A stretch of DNA of 64,000 bases from Streptomyces sp. NBC_00250 (GCF_036192275.1 NZ_CP108088.1:9094578-9158577), one strand, 5' to 3'; shown: positions 1 through 11,136, numbered from the stretch's first letter. Made by a program: numbers and translations. The notes: a model not told the origin generated them from the sequence alone.

Positions 1-143
1 ACGTTGACAGCGGGAAGGTCGCGGCATTGGATCCCTGACACAGGAAGATCACATTTGGCTTTTGATCTTCACTTCACATGCATGTGGGTCACATGTCATG
101 CCGGACCGTGCGCGTGCGCGCCCGGTGTAGCTGCGGGTGGGGA

Positions 144-3100
144 ATGAACGTGAGATCGGGGCGCGCTTGGCGTGCCCGTGGACGAGGGCGTGCGCTCGCC
201 CTTGCGGCGGCTGCCTTGCTTCTGACGAGTGTCACGCCGACGCTGACTGCCGGTCCCGCTTTGGCGGATGAAACTCCAGCGCTTGCCCTGACGGAGTCGG
301 AGCAGGCGTTGAAGGAGGCGGCGGATTCCGGGACCCGGGTGGAGGTGGTGGGAGAGCGGACGGAGCGGGATACCGTGTTCGCTAACCCTGACGGCGCCAC
401 CTTTACGCTGGAGTCGTCGATCGTCCCGGTCCGTGTGAACGCCGACAACGGGTGGGTGACGCCCGATGCGACGCTGGAGCGCCGCGAGGACGGCTCGATC
501 GGCCCGAAAGCCTCGGTGGTCGACGTCGCCTTCTCAGCTGGCGGCGCGGGCCAGGATCTGGTGACGGTAGGTCAGGACGGGCAGATGGTGTCCATGGGAT
601 GGCCAGGCAGCCTGCCTGCGCCGCGTCTCGACGGCCCGCGGGCCGTCTACGAGAATGTCCTGCCGGACGTGAACCTGATTCTGACCGCGACGGTCGAGGG
701 CTTCCAGCAGGTACTCGAGGTCGAGACTCCTGCGGCAGCCGCGCTTCCGGAGCTGAAGGAGATCGAATACGCCCTGAGCGCCGATGGCCTGAGCTTGCGT
801 GAGGGCCGCTTCGGCAGCATGGAGGCGCTGGACGGCAACGGACAGGTTGTCTTCCGCTCGCCGACCGCCCGCATGTGGAATTCGGCTGGTGACGACATCG
901 CCTCAGCCGCCTCGCCGACCGCCGGCTTGCAGCCGCAGAGCGTAGGCATGCTCGCCCTCGCCCCCGCTTCTGCGACGGAGGACCCCAGGGGCGAGGCGGA
1001 CGAGCTCGTGGCGCCCCCGGGGGAGGGCGATCCACTCGGGGGCCCCGGAACCGGCGACGAGTCAGCGGTTATGGAGGTCCAGCTTGGACAGGACTCGCTC
1101 ACCGTGACCCCGGACCCCGGCCTGATCGCGGCCACCGAGGCGGAGGACTTTCCCCTATACATCGACCCGTCTGTAGAGGTGGACCAGACCAAGCGCACGG
1201 TGCTGTCGTCCGACGGAGATGTCTTCTACGACTTCGCCAATGGCGAGAACGGCATGAGTGTCGGCAAGTGCGGCTCTGCCGTCATCAACGGAGTGTCGTA
1301 CTACTGCGGCAGCGGCTACGTGAACCGCATGTACTTTGAGTTTTCACCGTCTGCGCTCAGGGGCAAGCACGTCCTGGACGCCACCTTTCGCGTGACGGAG
1401 ACCTGGTCGTTCTCCTGCGACTCCCGCTGGGTGGACCTCAAGCGCACCGACTGGATCTCTTCCGCCTCCAAGTGGCCCGGCCCCACCCCCCGGGACCACA
1501 TGGGCGATCGTGATGTCTCAGCCGGTCGCGGCGACCTGTGTTCTCCTGCCCAGCCCCGCAAGCCGATCGAGTTCCACGACAACCCCGAAGAAACCGATGA
1601 AAACCTCGCTCCGACGGTCCGAGCCCTGGCTGATGGCACATACAACTCCCTCACCCTCATGCTCAGGGCGAAGGACGAGACGGACACGATCTCCTGGAAG
1701 CGGTTCAACAACGACGGCACGCTCGTGGCGACCTACATGAGCAAGCCAGCCGTACCGGGCGAGTATGGAGTGCTGAGCGGAGGCACGGTCCCGGTCTGCA
1801 ACAAGACCGAACAGGGCGCCACCATGATCTCGGACCCCACTCCCAGCCTGCTTGCAACGCCGCGCGCCGCTTCCGGCGCCGAGGCTCAGGCGATGCTGAG
1901 GGTCTACTACGACCTCGACTACAAGTCCGACGGCACATGGTACGACGCCCCGCCCCCGACAACCGGCTCTGTTGCGCCCACCGCAGGCCACGCCTCCTAC
2001 GTATCCTCCGCGAAGGACTTCCCAACACAGACAAAGAACTGGAACTCCCCACTCAAGGAGAACACCCTCTACCGCTACACCGCCTACACGCACTCCTTCA
2101 AGGACACCTCCTACACCAGCTGGCTCAGCAGCAGCGGCACTCCCTGGTGTTACTTCAGGGTGGACACCACCGCCCCTGAGCCTCCGGTAGTGAAGTTCAA
2201 TTCGGTGTACAAGGAGTGCCTCACCGGTGGCGCCTGTGAGGTGTGGGGCGGGCCGGGCAAGGCCGGGTCGTTTACCTTCACTTACGGTGAGGGTGACAGT
2301 GGCAGCACTAACACGCACTACATGTACCGTCTCTCCAGTAGCGTCGTATGGAGCGGCTGGAAGGCTGCGACGAACGGCTCGTACACCACAAACATTGCAC
2401 CGCCCACGTCAGGATCCTTCGTCCTAAATGTGATGAGCCAGGACTCTTTGGGGCGTACCGGCTACACGGCGGTGAAGTTCCTGGTCCAGGAAGGAGCGGG
2501 CCCGGTTGGCCGCTGGGACTTCCATGAGCCTTCAGGTGCGGCGCTTGATACTTCGACCAGCGACCCGGCGCTGAAGAACAACCTGACCCTTACTGCTTCA
2601 GGCGCGACGCGAAACGATCACGGTCGGCGCGGGGTAGTGACGGCTGCTGACAAAACGAAATCGCAGGACAAGGCGCTGGCTCTGACGAGATCGAGCCATG
2701 GCGCTGCTTCGTCCGCCAAGCGGGTGGTCGACACTCTGGGATCATTCACGGTGACTGCCTGGGCGCGGCTGGACTCGAATTCGAGCGTTGCAACGGTCCT
2801 TTCGCAGGACGGAACCATAAATGGCTCCTTCTACTTGGGGTACTGCACCGACTTGGACGACCAGGGGAAGGCGAATACCTGGTGCATCCGGCTGGCGGAC
2901 TCCGATAAGGCGGGATCTTACTTCTCGCAGCGAGTCAATGCTGACAATCCGCCGCAGTTCAACACGTGGACTCATTTGGGTGTCACGGTAGATACGACTG
3001 AGATGACGCTCAGGTTCTACGTCAATGGTGTTCTGCAGGGCACTGATGACCTCACGGTCAACAGGTGGGCTTCCAACGGTGGGTTCCAGGTGGGGCGGGC

Positions 3101-3941
3101 GAAGTACAGCAGTGGCTACTCGGAATACTTCTCCGGAGAAATCGATGAAGTAGCCGTTTGGCAGTGGGAGCTGACTCCAGAGAACATGAAGAAGGAGGCT
3201 GGCAGGCTGGACAGCAGCAACTGGGCCTACACCGAACTGGTGGCTCAGTACCAGCCCGATGGCGGCTCCGGTACGTCACTGACGGACAACAGCGGATACG
3301 GCAATACGCTGACCATGTCTTCGGCGAGTTCGCTAAACGGTACGAGCATCGTCTTGGATGGTGTGGATGATTCCGGATCGACCTCCCGGCCGCTGGTGGA
3401 TGACACCGGTTCCTTCACCGTTTCGACGACGGTGAAGGTGGACCGAGTGAAGGTGGATTCCATGCCTGACAATACGACGCATCTGCAAGTGCTGGGTCAG
3501 CAGACTGCCAATGGCTCTTCCTGGGGGATCTGGTTCCAGAAGACCGGAAAGATCCTCGAAGCGGTCGATGATCCTGAGGACGACCTGCCGCCGGTCGATG
3601 TGATGGTTCCGGCCGGGGTGTGGCACTTCGGGCGGCTGAATGCCGACGGCACTGTCGACGTCTCGGTGCGGAGCGAAAAGGCTATTGCTCTGGGGGATGA
3701 AGTGTCCCTGGTCGGTTCCTTCGACGCCATCACCCGAAACATCCGTCTCTTCCAGGGCGGCGACAGCAAGGCGCAGGGCGATGAGCTGGCGTACCAGACC
3801 GAGCTCGGCTCCGGCTTCACGGTAGGCAAGGCATGGAATGGCGCGGCATGGGGGCGCTTCCTGCCTGGCGAGATCCGCGACATCCGCGTATGGGCAGGTG
3901 CGATGACCACCGAGGCGCAGGTCGAAACCGTCGTCGGCTAG
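144..3941 (+). CDS. Secreted LamG (jellyroll) protein partnered with RHS toxin
   Basis: A secreted 1265-residue protein. I chose the ATG at 144 because GGTGGGG precedes it at proper spacing and it gives a clean Sec leader (Arg-rich start, then ALALAAAALLLTSV and a cleavage region near GPALADE); the frame stays open upstream to 78. The middle part is not assigned. Two concanavalin-A/LamG-like jellyroll domains lie near residues 785-1005 (starts VGRWDFHEPSG) and 1030-1264 (starts AQYQPDGG), each with the typical SFTV(T/S) strand followed by a W/F..G.IDEV or IRDIRVW strand. LamG proteins directly upstream of RHS proteins are common in actinobacteria and may help anchor or export the toxin; that role is inference. 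A hairpin separates it from the RHS gene, so the pair may be cotranscribed with attenuation. Confidence 0.85.
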   Translation: MNVRSGRAWRARGRGRALALAAAALLLTSVTPTLTAGPALADETPALALTESEQALKEAADSGTRVEVVGERTERDTVFANPDGATFTLESSIVPVRVNADNGWVTPDATLERREDGSIGPKASVVDVAFSAGGAGQDLVTVGQDGQMVSMGWPGSLPAPRLDGPRAVYENVLPDVNLILTATVEGFQQVLEVETPAAAALPELKEIEYALSADGLSLREGRFGSMEALDGNGQVVFRSPTARMWNSAGDDIASAASPTAGLQPQSVGMLALAPASATEDPRGEADELVAPPGEGDPLGGPGTGDESAVMEVQLGQDSLTVTPDPGLIAATEAEDFPLYIDPSVEVDQTKRTVLSSDGDVFYDFANGENGMSVGKCGSAVINGVSYYCGSGYVNRMYFEFSPSALRGKHVLDATFRVTETWSFSCDSRWVDLKRTDWISSASKWPGPTPRDHMGDRDVSAGRGDLCSPAQPRKPIEFHDNPEETDENLAPTVRALADGTYNSLTLMLRAKDETDTISWKRFNNDGTLVATYMSKPAVPGEYGVLSGGTVPVCNKTEQGATMISDPTPSLLATPRAASGAEAQAMLRVYYDLDYKSDGTWYDAPPPTTGSVAPTAGHASYVSSAKDFPTQTKNWNSPLKENTLYRYTAYTHSFKDTSYTSWLSSSGTPWCYFRVDTTAPEPPVVKFNSVYKECLTGGACEVWGGPGKAGSFTFTYGEGDSGSTNTHYMYRLSSSVVWSGWKAATNGSYTTNIAPPTSGSFVLNVMSQDSLGRTGYTAVKFLVQEGAGPVGRWDFHEPSGAALDTSTSDPALKNNLTLTASGATRNDHGRRGVVTAADKTKSQDKALALTRSSHGAASSAKRVVDTLGSFTVTAWARLDSNSSVATVLSQDGTINGSFYLGYCTDLDDQGKANTWCIRLADSDKAGSYFSQRVNADNPPQFNTWTHLGVTVDTTEMTLRFYVNGVLQGTDDLTVNRWASNGGFQVGRAKYSSGYSEYFSGEIDEVAVWQWELTPENMKKEAGRLDSSNWAYTELVAQYQPDGGSGTSLTDNSGYGNTLTMSSASSLNGTSIVLDGVDDSGSTSRPLVDDTGSFTVSTTVKVDRVKVDSMPDNTTHLQVLGQQTANGSSWGIWFQKTGKILEAVDDPEDDLPPVDVMVPAGVWHFGRLNADGTVDVSVRSEKAIALGDEVSLVGSFDAITRNIRLFQGGDSKAQGDELAYQTELGSGFTVGKAWNGAAWGRFLPGEIRDIRVWAGAMTTEAQVETVVG

Positions 3942-3970
3942 TCCCCCTTCGGCACCCCCAAACGGCGGCA

Positions 3971-4001
3971 TGGGGCGGAGGACGGGCCGGCCTCCGCCCC
4001 A
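3971..4001 (+). terminator. GC-rich hairpin between LamG and RHS genes
   Basis: An 11-bp perfect stem (TGGGGCGGAGG pairing with CCTCCGCCCCA) around a 9-nt loop lies 30 bases after the LamG stop. There is no U-run, as is usual in Streptomyces. It could terminate or attenuate transcription into the RHS gene. Confidence 0.55.
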
Positions 4002-4092
4002 CCCAGCCTGATTGTGTCTGCGCCGGTCCGTGTGCCGGCCCGGCATACACCTTTTGTTTCCTTCCTTTCGGATCGTGAGGAGTTACTTCGTC

Positions 4093-7000
4093 GTGTCCAG
4101 ACGTGTGCGTCTGCGGAGACGTCAAGGCGCCGTGGTTGGCGCCCTGACACTCGCCCTGTCCATACCCACCCCCCTGAATCCGCTGACACATGCCGCGGAT
4201 CTCCCAGGCCGTCCTGAGCTTCCGCCGTCCGCACCAGTGAAGGTGTATGCGGTCAAGGAACCAGGTGCGAAGAAGGAACGCGCTCAGGTCAGCCAGGAGA
4301 AGGCAGCCAACCGCGCGCTGTCTACTCAAGCCGAACGGGAGCGCGGCCACAGTAGATGGCCGAAGGCCCAGACCCGCATTGCGCCACTGCACAAGGCACC
4401 TACGTCCCACAGCAGCTACCTGGTGACCGTCCGCGGAGGCCAGGGCACCGAGCACACGCAGCTGGTCGAGCAGCCCGCGTCCGGCACGGCGACGGTGAAG
4501 GTCCTCGACCAGGCCACCGCCCGGGAAGCCGGTATCACTGGTGTGCTGTTCACCGTGGCGGCCCAGAAGCCCGGTGCGGCGGAAGTCGCGATCGACTACA
4601 GCTCTTTCGGCTCGGCTATCGGCGGTGCCTGGGCCACCCGTCTGGGTGTGCTGTCGCTGCCGGCCTGCGCGTTGACCACTCCGGCGAAAGCGGAGTGCCG
4701 TGAGGCCACGGCCATCATGTCGGACAACGACACCACGGCCCAGACCGTCACCGCCCCCCTGGACCACGTCGGGAACGCCCCGAGAGTCTTCGCTCTCGCG
4801 GCGACTACCACCGGAGGCTCGGACAAGGGATCGGGCGACTACAAGGCGACCCCGCTGTCCAGCTCCTCCTCTTGGGAAGCCGGGGGTTCCTCCGGCTCGT
4901 TCACCTGGTCCTACCCTCTCACCCTGCCACCTGCGGCTGCCGGGCCCGTGCCGTCCCTCGGTCTGTCCTACGATTCCGGCAGCATCGACGGCCGCACCGC
5001 GAACACCAACAACCAGGGTTCCCTGGTCGGTGAGGGCTTCGACCTGACCTCTTCGTACATCGAGCGCAAGTACGGCTCGTGCGACGACGACGGCCAGGAC
5101 GGCAAGAACGACCAGTGCTGGAAGTACGACAACGCCTCGCTCGTCCTCAACGGCAAGGCCACCGAACTCGTCAAGGATGACACCACCGGTCAGTGGCGCC
5201 TGAAGAACGACGACGCCTCCCAGGTCATCCACGCCACCGGCGCCGACAACGATGACGACGGCGACTCCAGCACGAACGGTGATGGCGCTGGCGAGTACTG
5301 GAAGGTCATCACTGGTGGCGGCACCACCTACACGTTCGGCCTGAACAAGCTCGAAGGTGCCGGCAGCGAGCGCACCAACTCGGTCTGGACCGTCCCCGTC
5401 TTCGGCGACGACTCCGGCGAACCCGGATACTCCGCCAGCACTACGTTCTCCGGCCGGGCCAAGAAGCAGGCGTGGCGCTGGAACCTGGACCTCGTCGAGG
5501 ACATCCACTCCAACGCCTCCACCTACTGGTACAAGGCCGACACCAACTACTACGCCAAGAACGGCGACAAGACCGACCTCGCTCCCTACACCCGTAGCGG
5601 CGCCCTCGAAGAGATCCGCTACGGCCAGCGCTCCGACACCCTGTTCACCGGCACCCCCTCCGGCAAGGTGACCTTCGGCTACGGCGAACGCTGCAAGGAC
5701 CTCGGCGGCGGCTGCGACTCCCTGACAGAGGACACGGCAAAGAACTGGCCCGACGTCCCCTTCGACTCGATCTGCACCGCGAGCGAGACCGAATGCAAGG
5801 CCACCGGCCCGGCATTCTTCACCCGCAAGCTGCTCAAGACCGTCGACACGTACATCTGGTCCACTGCCGCTGAGCCTGACGCCTTCAAGCCCGTCGACTC
5901 CTACACGCTGACCCACGACGTCTTCGACGGGCAGGACATCGGCAACAGCTCCGACCAGGTCTGGACTCTGACCGGCCTGAAGCGCACGGGCAAGAACGGC
6001 ACTGCGATCAGCCTGCCGACCATCGGCTTCACCTACCACCAGCGCCCCAACCGCGTCGACGGCGGCGCAGATGATGCCGTTCCGCTGACCCGACCGCGTG
6101 TCTCGACGATCACGTCCGAGACCGGCGCAATCACCACCGTCGCCTACTCCTCACCGGAGTGCGTCCGCGGCTCGAAGATGCCTGCTGCCGAGGACAACAA
6201 CAACCTCTCCTGCTACCCGGTGTACTGGCCCGTCAAAGGCGGTGATCCCGAGCTGGACTGGTTCCACAAGTACCGGGTCATCGCCGTCAACACCGCAGAC
6301 CCGGCCGGACTCAACCCCGCGGTGCAGAACGCCTACACCTACGAGGACCCCGCCTGGCACTACAACGACGACCCCTTCACCAAGGAGAAGCACCGCACCT
6401 GGTCATCGTGGCGCGGCTACCAGAAGGTGACCTCGTACACCGGAGCCGTCGGAGCCACCCGCTCCAAGACCGTCAGCGTCTACATGCAGGGCATGGACGG
6501 CGACCGCCTCAAGACCAAGGACGCCAGCGGCAACCCGCTGACCCGCACCGCCACCGTCACCGGAATCGACATCGACAACGTCTCCGGCAGCACCGGCGAC
6601 GAGGTGCTCATCGAGGACCTCGTCGACCGTGAACAGTACGCGGGCCAGCTCCGCCAGAAGATCACCTACGACAGCGCACTCGCCGTCAGCAACACGGTCA
6701 ACAACCTCTGGTACAAGCAGACCGCCAGCCAGCAGAAGTCCTACGCCAGCATCACAGCGGGCTACGTCCGCACAGCTCGGACATACGCCAACACCTACCT
6801 GACCGCCACCAAGAAGTGGCGCACAACCGTCAACACCCACACCTACGACGCCTACGGCATGGTCACGAACACTGAACACCACGGTGACTGGGCGATCGCA
6901 GGCGACGAGAACTGCACCCGCACCTGGTACGCACGCAACGACGCCAAGGGTCTGACCAACCTGGTCTCCCGCACCCGCTTGGTCGGCAAGGCGTGCAAGG

Positions 7001-10000
7001 TCACCGACGACCAGCTGAAGATGCCCACGGGCGTCACCCACAAGTTCACCACCACCGAGGCACCCGACCAGCGCGGCGACGTCCTGTCCGACACCGCCAC
7101 CGTCTACGACGACACCACCGCCACCAGCTGGACTGCCGACCAGACCCCGACCCTGGGCCTGGCGAACTGGACAGGCCGCGCCAAGGGTTACCCGGCCGCC
7201 GTCGCCGGCAGCACCGCCGACCGCAACCCCACCTGGCAGACCCTGGCAAAGGTCACCTACGACATCGCGACCGCCAAACTCGGCCGACCCCTGACAGTGG
7301 CCGACGCCAACGGCAAGACCACCACCACGACTTACTACCCGGCCAACAGCGGACCGGTGACCACCGTCGGCGTCACCAAGCCGACCCTCGCCAACAACCA
7401 GGCACACAAGACCTACACCTACTACGACCCTGCCCGAGGCTCGGTCACCCAGACGCTGGACGCCAACCTCAAGCGCACCGAGACCACCTACGACGCGCTC
7501 GGCCGCGTCACCTCCACCTGGGCCCCCGACCGCTCCAGGTCCGCGGGTGACATCGCCACCGCGACCTTCGGCTATGGCATCAACCAGACCAACGTGCCCT
7601 CTTGGACCTCGGTCGCCACCCTCAAGGCCGACGGCCAGAGCTACGACACCAGCTACAGCCTGTTCGACTCCCTCCTGCGCCCGCTCCAGACACAGACAGC
7701 GGCCCCCAACGGTGGCCGTATCCTCACCGACACCCGCTACGACGAGCGCGGCCTGGCCTACGAGACCTACGCCGACGTCTTCGACTCCACCAAGGCCCCC
7801 AGCAGCAGCTGGGAACGTGCCGAGTACGGTGGCGCACCCCGGCAGTACAACTTCGTGTTCGACGGCCTGGGCCGGCAGGTGAAGTCTGAGCTTCTCGTCA
7901 AGGGCAAGCCGAAGTTCAACCCGGTTGTCACCACCTACACCGGTGACTCGGTGGCTACCACCGCCCAGCTGGGTGGCACCGCCACCCGCACCATCACCGA
8001 CGTCCTGGGCCGCACCACCGAAACCCGCACCTACGCGGGCCCCCAGCCCAACGACACCGCCTACGGCGCGAGCACCGGAACTGCCTACACGTCCGTCAAG
8101 TACTCCTACTACGACGACGGCAAGCAGAAGCAGGTCACTGGCCCCGACAACGCCCAGTGGACCTATACCTACGACCTTCACGGTCGTCAGGACGCCGCCG
8201 GTGACCCTGACAAGGGCACTGCGGTCACGACCTACAACGATCTCGACCAGATAGCCACGACCAAGGACGCGGCCAACCGCGTCCTTGCCTACGGATACGA
8301 CGAGCTCGGCCGCAAGACCGGCATGTGGCAGACCAGCAAGAGCGACGTCAACCTCCTCGCGGAGTGGACCTACGACTCTCTCCTCAAGGGCCTGCCCGAC
8401 GCCGCCATCCGCTACACCGGCGGCAAGAACCAGACCGGCAGCAAGGCGTACACCAAGACGGTCACCGAGTACGACTCTCTGAGCCGGCCGACGACCACGA
8501 CCCTGTCCCTCCCGTCGGGCGACCCCCTGGTCACCTCCGGCGCCGTCACCGCCACCAGCACCGCAAAGGTCCACTACCGCCTCGACGGCACGGTCGGAAG
8601 CACCACTGAACCCGCAGGCGGCGGCCTCCCCAGCGAGATCATCAGCACCGATTACAACAGCTACGGTCTGCCCGTCGGCGTCACCGGCAACTCCGGCTAC
8701 CTCCTGGGTGTCTCCTACACCGACCTCGGTCAGGTCCAGCAGCTCACCCTCGGCACCTCCGCCGCCAACGGCATCAAGAAGATCTTCCTCACCAGTCTCT
8801 ACGAGGAAGGCACCGGTCGGCTCACCAGCGCCGACGTCGTCGACCAGACTCGAGGACGCGTCCGCGACGCCGCCTATACCTACGACCCCGTCGGTAACGT
8901 CACCTCGATCTTCGACCACCAGAGCACCGGCAACGGCGCCGACTTCCAGTGCTTTACCTACGACGGCCAGCGCCGCATGACCGAAGCCTGGACACCCAAG
9001 ACAGCCGACTGCACCGCCACCGGCCGCACCGTCGCCAACCTCGGCGGAGCCGCCCCCTACTGGACCACCTACACCTACAACGCAGCTGGCCAGCGGGCCA
9101 CGGAGAAGCAGAACACCGCAACCCCCACCACCCGCACCTACTGCTACGACACCACCCGCACCCACGCCCTGAAGGCCACTACCACCGACGGCAACTGCAG
9201 CGACGAAACCACCCGCTACACCTACGACGCTGCCGGCAACACCACAAGCCGCGTCGAAAAGGCAGGCAGCACCACCACGCAGTCCCTGGCCTGGACCGCC
9301 GAAGGCAAGCTCACCAAGCTCACCGAAGGATCGGCCACCACCGACTACCTCTACGACGCCGACGGCGAACTCCTCATCCGACGCGCCAACGGCACCACCG
9401 GTGAGACAGTCCTTTACCTCGGCGCTACCGAAGTCCACCTCAAGGGCACCAAGAAGTGGGCCAACCGCTACTACGCCGCAGCTGGCACCACCATCGCCCT
9501 ACGCACCAACGAAACCGGCACCGAAAAACTCCACTACCTCGCCAACGACCACCACGGCACCGGCAGCGTCACCATCTCCGGAGACGACACCCAAGCCCTC
9601 ACCAAGCGCTACACCACACCTTTCGGCGCTCCCAGAGGAACCAGCGTCGTCTGGCCCGACGACAAATCCTTCCTCGGCAAGCCCACCGACACCACAACAG
9701 GCCTCACCCACATCGGGGCCCGAGAATACGACCCCACTCTCGGCCAGTTCATCAGCGTCGACCCCCTTCTCGTGTTCGACGCCCCCGGATCGATGAACGG
9801 CTACAGCTACGCCGGCAACAACCCCGCGACCACGTCGGACCCCACGGGAACGTGCGCCGAACTCGACTGCCCGACTCGGCCCGGGGTCGGATACGAGAAC
9901 ACCACACCCGGAAAGAAGCCCGGCCCCCCGAAAAAGGATGGCACCAGCACTGCAAGCAGTGCTAATCCCGGAACTCCAGCCGCTGGAACACCTCGCTCTA

Positions 10001-11136
10001 GCGGAGGCAGTGGTGCCACAGGTGCAGACGCTGGCAACGGTACTGACGCGCAAACGTATGACACATCCTGGTCCACGCCCCTCGACCAGGCCGTTTACGG
10101 AACGCTCAGTAACCTCGCACATGCGACGTCTCTCTTCGGAGCTGTAGGCGGCGATGACGACTGTTGGGGTTCCGGCGGACCCGGCATGCCAGGCTGCGAC
10201 TACGGCGGAAATTACGACCAGTGGATGCTCGAGCAAGGCGTAGACACCTCCTCCGACTGGTACCAAGTTCCTGGGTTCATAGGCGAAATGATTGGCCACG
10301 GCAGAGCTGGCGGCGGACGCATCAATTTCCGCAGAGGCCTCCCAGTGAGCGGTCAATGCTTCCTCGCTGGAACGCTTGTCCTCATGGCCGACGGCAGCAC
10401 AAAGGAAATTCAGGAAGTTGAGGTCGGAGATGAAGTCCTAGCAACCGACCCCGAAACGGGTGAATCCGGCGCCAGGCCAGTCACTCAACTAATCCGCACC
10501 GAGGCGACAAAGCACCTCAACACGCTCTCCGTCGCCACCCCAGATGGAACGGAGACCCTCACAGCAACGGCTGAACACCCCTTCTGGTCAGCTTCGCAGC
10601 ACTCTTGGATTGCCGCCAAGGACCTAAAGCCGGGCATGACCCTGATCACCGACAAGGGTGAGACCATTGCCGTCACGGGGAACGCTCCCTCCATTAAGCA
10701 CGTAAAGACGTACAACTTCACCGTTGACGATCTGCACACGTACTATGTACTTGCAGGTAATACTCCGGTTCTGGTTCACAACACTTGCCTGAACTGGACA
10801 GCAGTCGTTGCGCGGAATGGTGAGACCCGAGTGGAGCATCTCACCAAGCATGAAGTTCCTCGCCCGGGCAAGGAGCAGCATGGCGTATTTTGGGATGAGA
10901 ATACCAAAACGGGCGACTCGTACGCGCTTACGAATGAAGCGTGGGGCCTGGTTCAGTCGCAACATATACGGTCGACGCCTGGTAATAATGGTGCGTCCGT
11001 ATATAGAGTACCCATGGGGCGAGTGGTGGGATATGAGGGTGGAAAGGCAGCCCAAGGTGTCGGAGAATCGATGAAATTCATCGAAATAATCACGAGGAAT
11101 GGTAATGAGCTCATCACGGCATACCCCGCAGGGTGA
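4093..11136 (+). CDS. RHS/YD-repeat polymorphic toxin with HINT and C-terminal nuclease-like tip
   Basis: A 2347-residue polymorphic toxin. I prefer the GTG at 4093 because GTGAGGAG lies 10 nt upstream and the frame then begins with an Arg-rich leader and a hydrophobic stretch (VVGALTLALSIPTPL). An SpvB-like N-terminal part (SLGLSYDSGSI, near residue 300) leads into many YD repeats (YDALGR, YDELGRKTG, YDAAGNTTS). The RHS core closes near residue 1880-1920 with GQFISVDPLL and YSYAGNNPA. A HINT (Hedgehog/intein-type) autoprocessing domain spans about 2089-2230, starting CFLAGTLVLM and ending TPVLVHN. The last 117 residues form the variable toxin tip: a HLTKHE segment, then a strand ending ELITAYPAG, which resembles BECR-fold (barnase/EndoU/colicin-type) ribonuclease toxins; that assignment is tentative. 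Processing at the HINT would free the tip. The downstream gene overlaps this stop codon, as expected for an immunity gene. Confidence 0.9.
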   Translation: MSRRVRLRRRQGAVVGALTLALSIPTPLNPLTHAADLPGRPELPPSAPVKVYAVKEPGAKKERAQVSQEKAANRALSTQAERERGHSRWPKAQTRIAPLHKAPTSHSSYLVTVRGGQGTEHTQLVEQPASGTATVKVLDQATAREAGITGVLFTVAAQKPGAAEVAIDYSSFGSAIGGAWATRLGVLSLPACALTTPAKAECREATAIMSDNDTTAQTVTAPLDHVGNAPRVFALAATTTGGSDKGSGDYKATPLSSSSSWEAGGSSGSFTWSYPLTLPPAAAGPVPSLGLSYDSGSIDGRTANTNNQGSLVGEGFDLTSSYIERKYGSCDDDGQDGKNDQCWKYDNASLVLNGKATELVKDDTTGQWRLKNDDASQVIHATGADNDDDGDSSTNGDGAGEYWKVITGGGTTYTFGLNKLEGAGSERTNSVWTVPVFGDDSGEPGYSASTTFSGRAKKQAWRWNLDLVEDIHSNASTYWYKADTNYYAKNGDKTDLAPYTRSGALEEIRYGQRSDTLFTGTPSGKVTFGYGERCKDLGGGCDSLTEDTAKNWPDVPFDSICTASETECKATGPAFFTRKLLKTVDTYIWSTAAEPDAFKPVDSYTLTHDVFDGQDIGNSSDQVWTLTGLKRTGKNGTAISLPTIGFTYHQRPNRVDGGADDAVPLTRPRVSTITSETGAITTVAYSSPECVRGSKMPAAEDNNNLSCYPVYWPVKGGDPELDWFHKYRVIAVNTADPAGLNPAVQNAYTYEDPAWHYNDDPFTKEKHRTWSSWRGYQKVTSYTGAVGATRSKTVSVYMQGMDGDRLKTKDASGNPLTRTATVTGIDIDNVSGSTGDEVLIEDLVDREQYAGQLRQKITYDSALAVSNTVNNLWYKQTASQQKSYASITAGYVRTARTYANTYLTATKKWRTTVNTHTYDAYGMVTNTEHHGDWAIAGDENCTRTWYARNDAKGLTNLVSRTRLVGKACKVTDDQLKMPTGVTHKFTTTEAPDQRGDVLSDTATVYDDTTATSWTADQTPTLGLANWTGRAKGYPAAVAGSTADRNPTWQTLAKVTYDIATAKLGRPLTVADANGKTTTTTYYPANSGPVTTVGVTKPTLANNQAHKTYTYYDPARGSVTQTLDANLKRTETTYDALGRVTSTWAPDRSRSAGDIATATFGYGINQTNVPSWTSVATLKADGQSYDTSYSLFDSLLRPLQTQTAAPNGGRILTDTRYDERGLAYETYADVFDSTKAPSSSWERAEYGGAPRQYNFVFDGLGRQVKSELLVKGKPKFNPVVTTYTGDSVATTAQLGGTATRTITDVLGRTTETRTYAGPQPNDTAYGASTGTAYTSVKYSYYDDGKQKQVTGPDNAQWTYTYDLHGRQDAAGDPDKGTAVTTYNDLDQIATTKDAANRVLAYGYDELGRKTGMWQTSKSDVNLLAEWTYDSLLKGLPDAAIRYTGGKNQTGSKAYTKTVTEYDSLSRPTTTTLSLPSGDPLVTSGAVTATSTAKVHYRLDGTVGSTTEPAGGGLPSEIISTDYNSYGLPVGVTGNSGYLLGVSYTDLGQVQQLTLGTSAANGIKKIFLTSLYEEGTGRLTSADVVDQTRGRVRDAAYTYDPVGNVTSIFDHQSTGNGADFQCFTYDGQRRMTEAWTPKTADCTATGRTVANLGGAAPYWTTYTYNAAGQRATEKQNTATPTTRTYCYDTTRTHALKATTTDGNCSDETTRYTYDAAGNTTSRVEKAGSTTTQSLAWTAEGKLTKLTEGSATTDYLYDADGELLIRRANGTTGETVLYLGATEVHLKGTKKWANRYYAAAGTTIALRTNETGTEKLHYLANDHHGTGSVTISGDDTQALTKRYTTPFGAPRGTSVVWPDDKSFLGKPTDTTTGLTHIGAREYDPTLGQFISVDPLLVFDAPGSMNGYSYAGNNPATTSDPTGTCAELDCPTRPGVGYENTTPGKKPGPPKKDGTSTASSANPGTPAAGTPRSSGGSGATGADAGNGTDAQTYDTSWSTPLDQAVYGTLSNLAHATSLFGAVGGDDDCWGSGGPGMPGCDYGGNYDQWMLEQGVDTSSDWYQVPGFIGEMIGHGRAGGGRINFRRGLPVSGQCFLAGTLVLMADGSTKEIQEVEVGDEVLATDPETGESGARPVTQLIRTEATKHLNTLSVATPDGTETLTATAEHPFWSASQHSWIAAKDLKPGMTLITDKGETIAVTGNAPSIKHVKTYNFTVDDLHTYYVLAGNTPVLVHNTCLNWTAVVARNGETRVEHLTKHEVPRPGKEQHGVFWDENTKTGDSYALTNEAWGLVQSQHIRSTPGNNGASVYRVPMGRVVGYEGGKAAQGVGESMKFIEIITRNGNELITAYPAG

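Noticed and set aside
1..143. A promoter for the LamG gene
   Set aside because: I see a small inverted repeat (AAGATCAC..TGATCTTC-like) near 46-71 but no convincing -35/-10 pair, so I do not call it.
3817..6039. A 740-codon minus-strand open frame
   Set aside because: Antisense shadow crossing the LamG-RHS boundary; low-complexity composition and no motif.
6403..9438. A 1011-codon open frame on the minus strand inside the RHS gene
   Set aside because: It is the antisense of GC-rich RHS repeats, with Gly/Val-rich composition and no ribosome site or domain; the plus-strand frame is clearly the gene.
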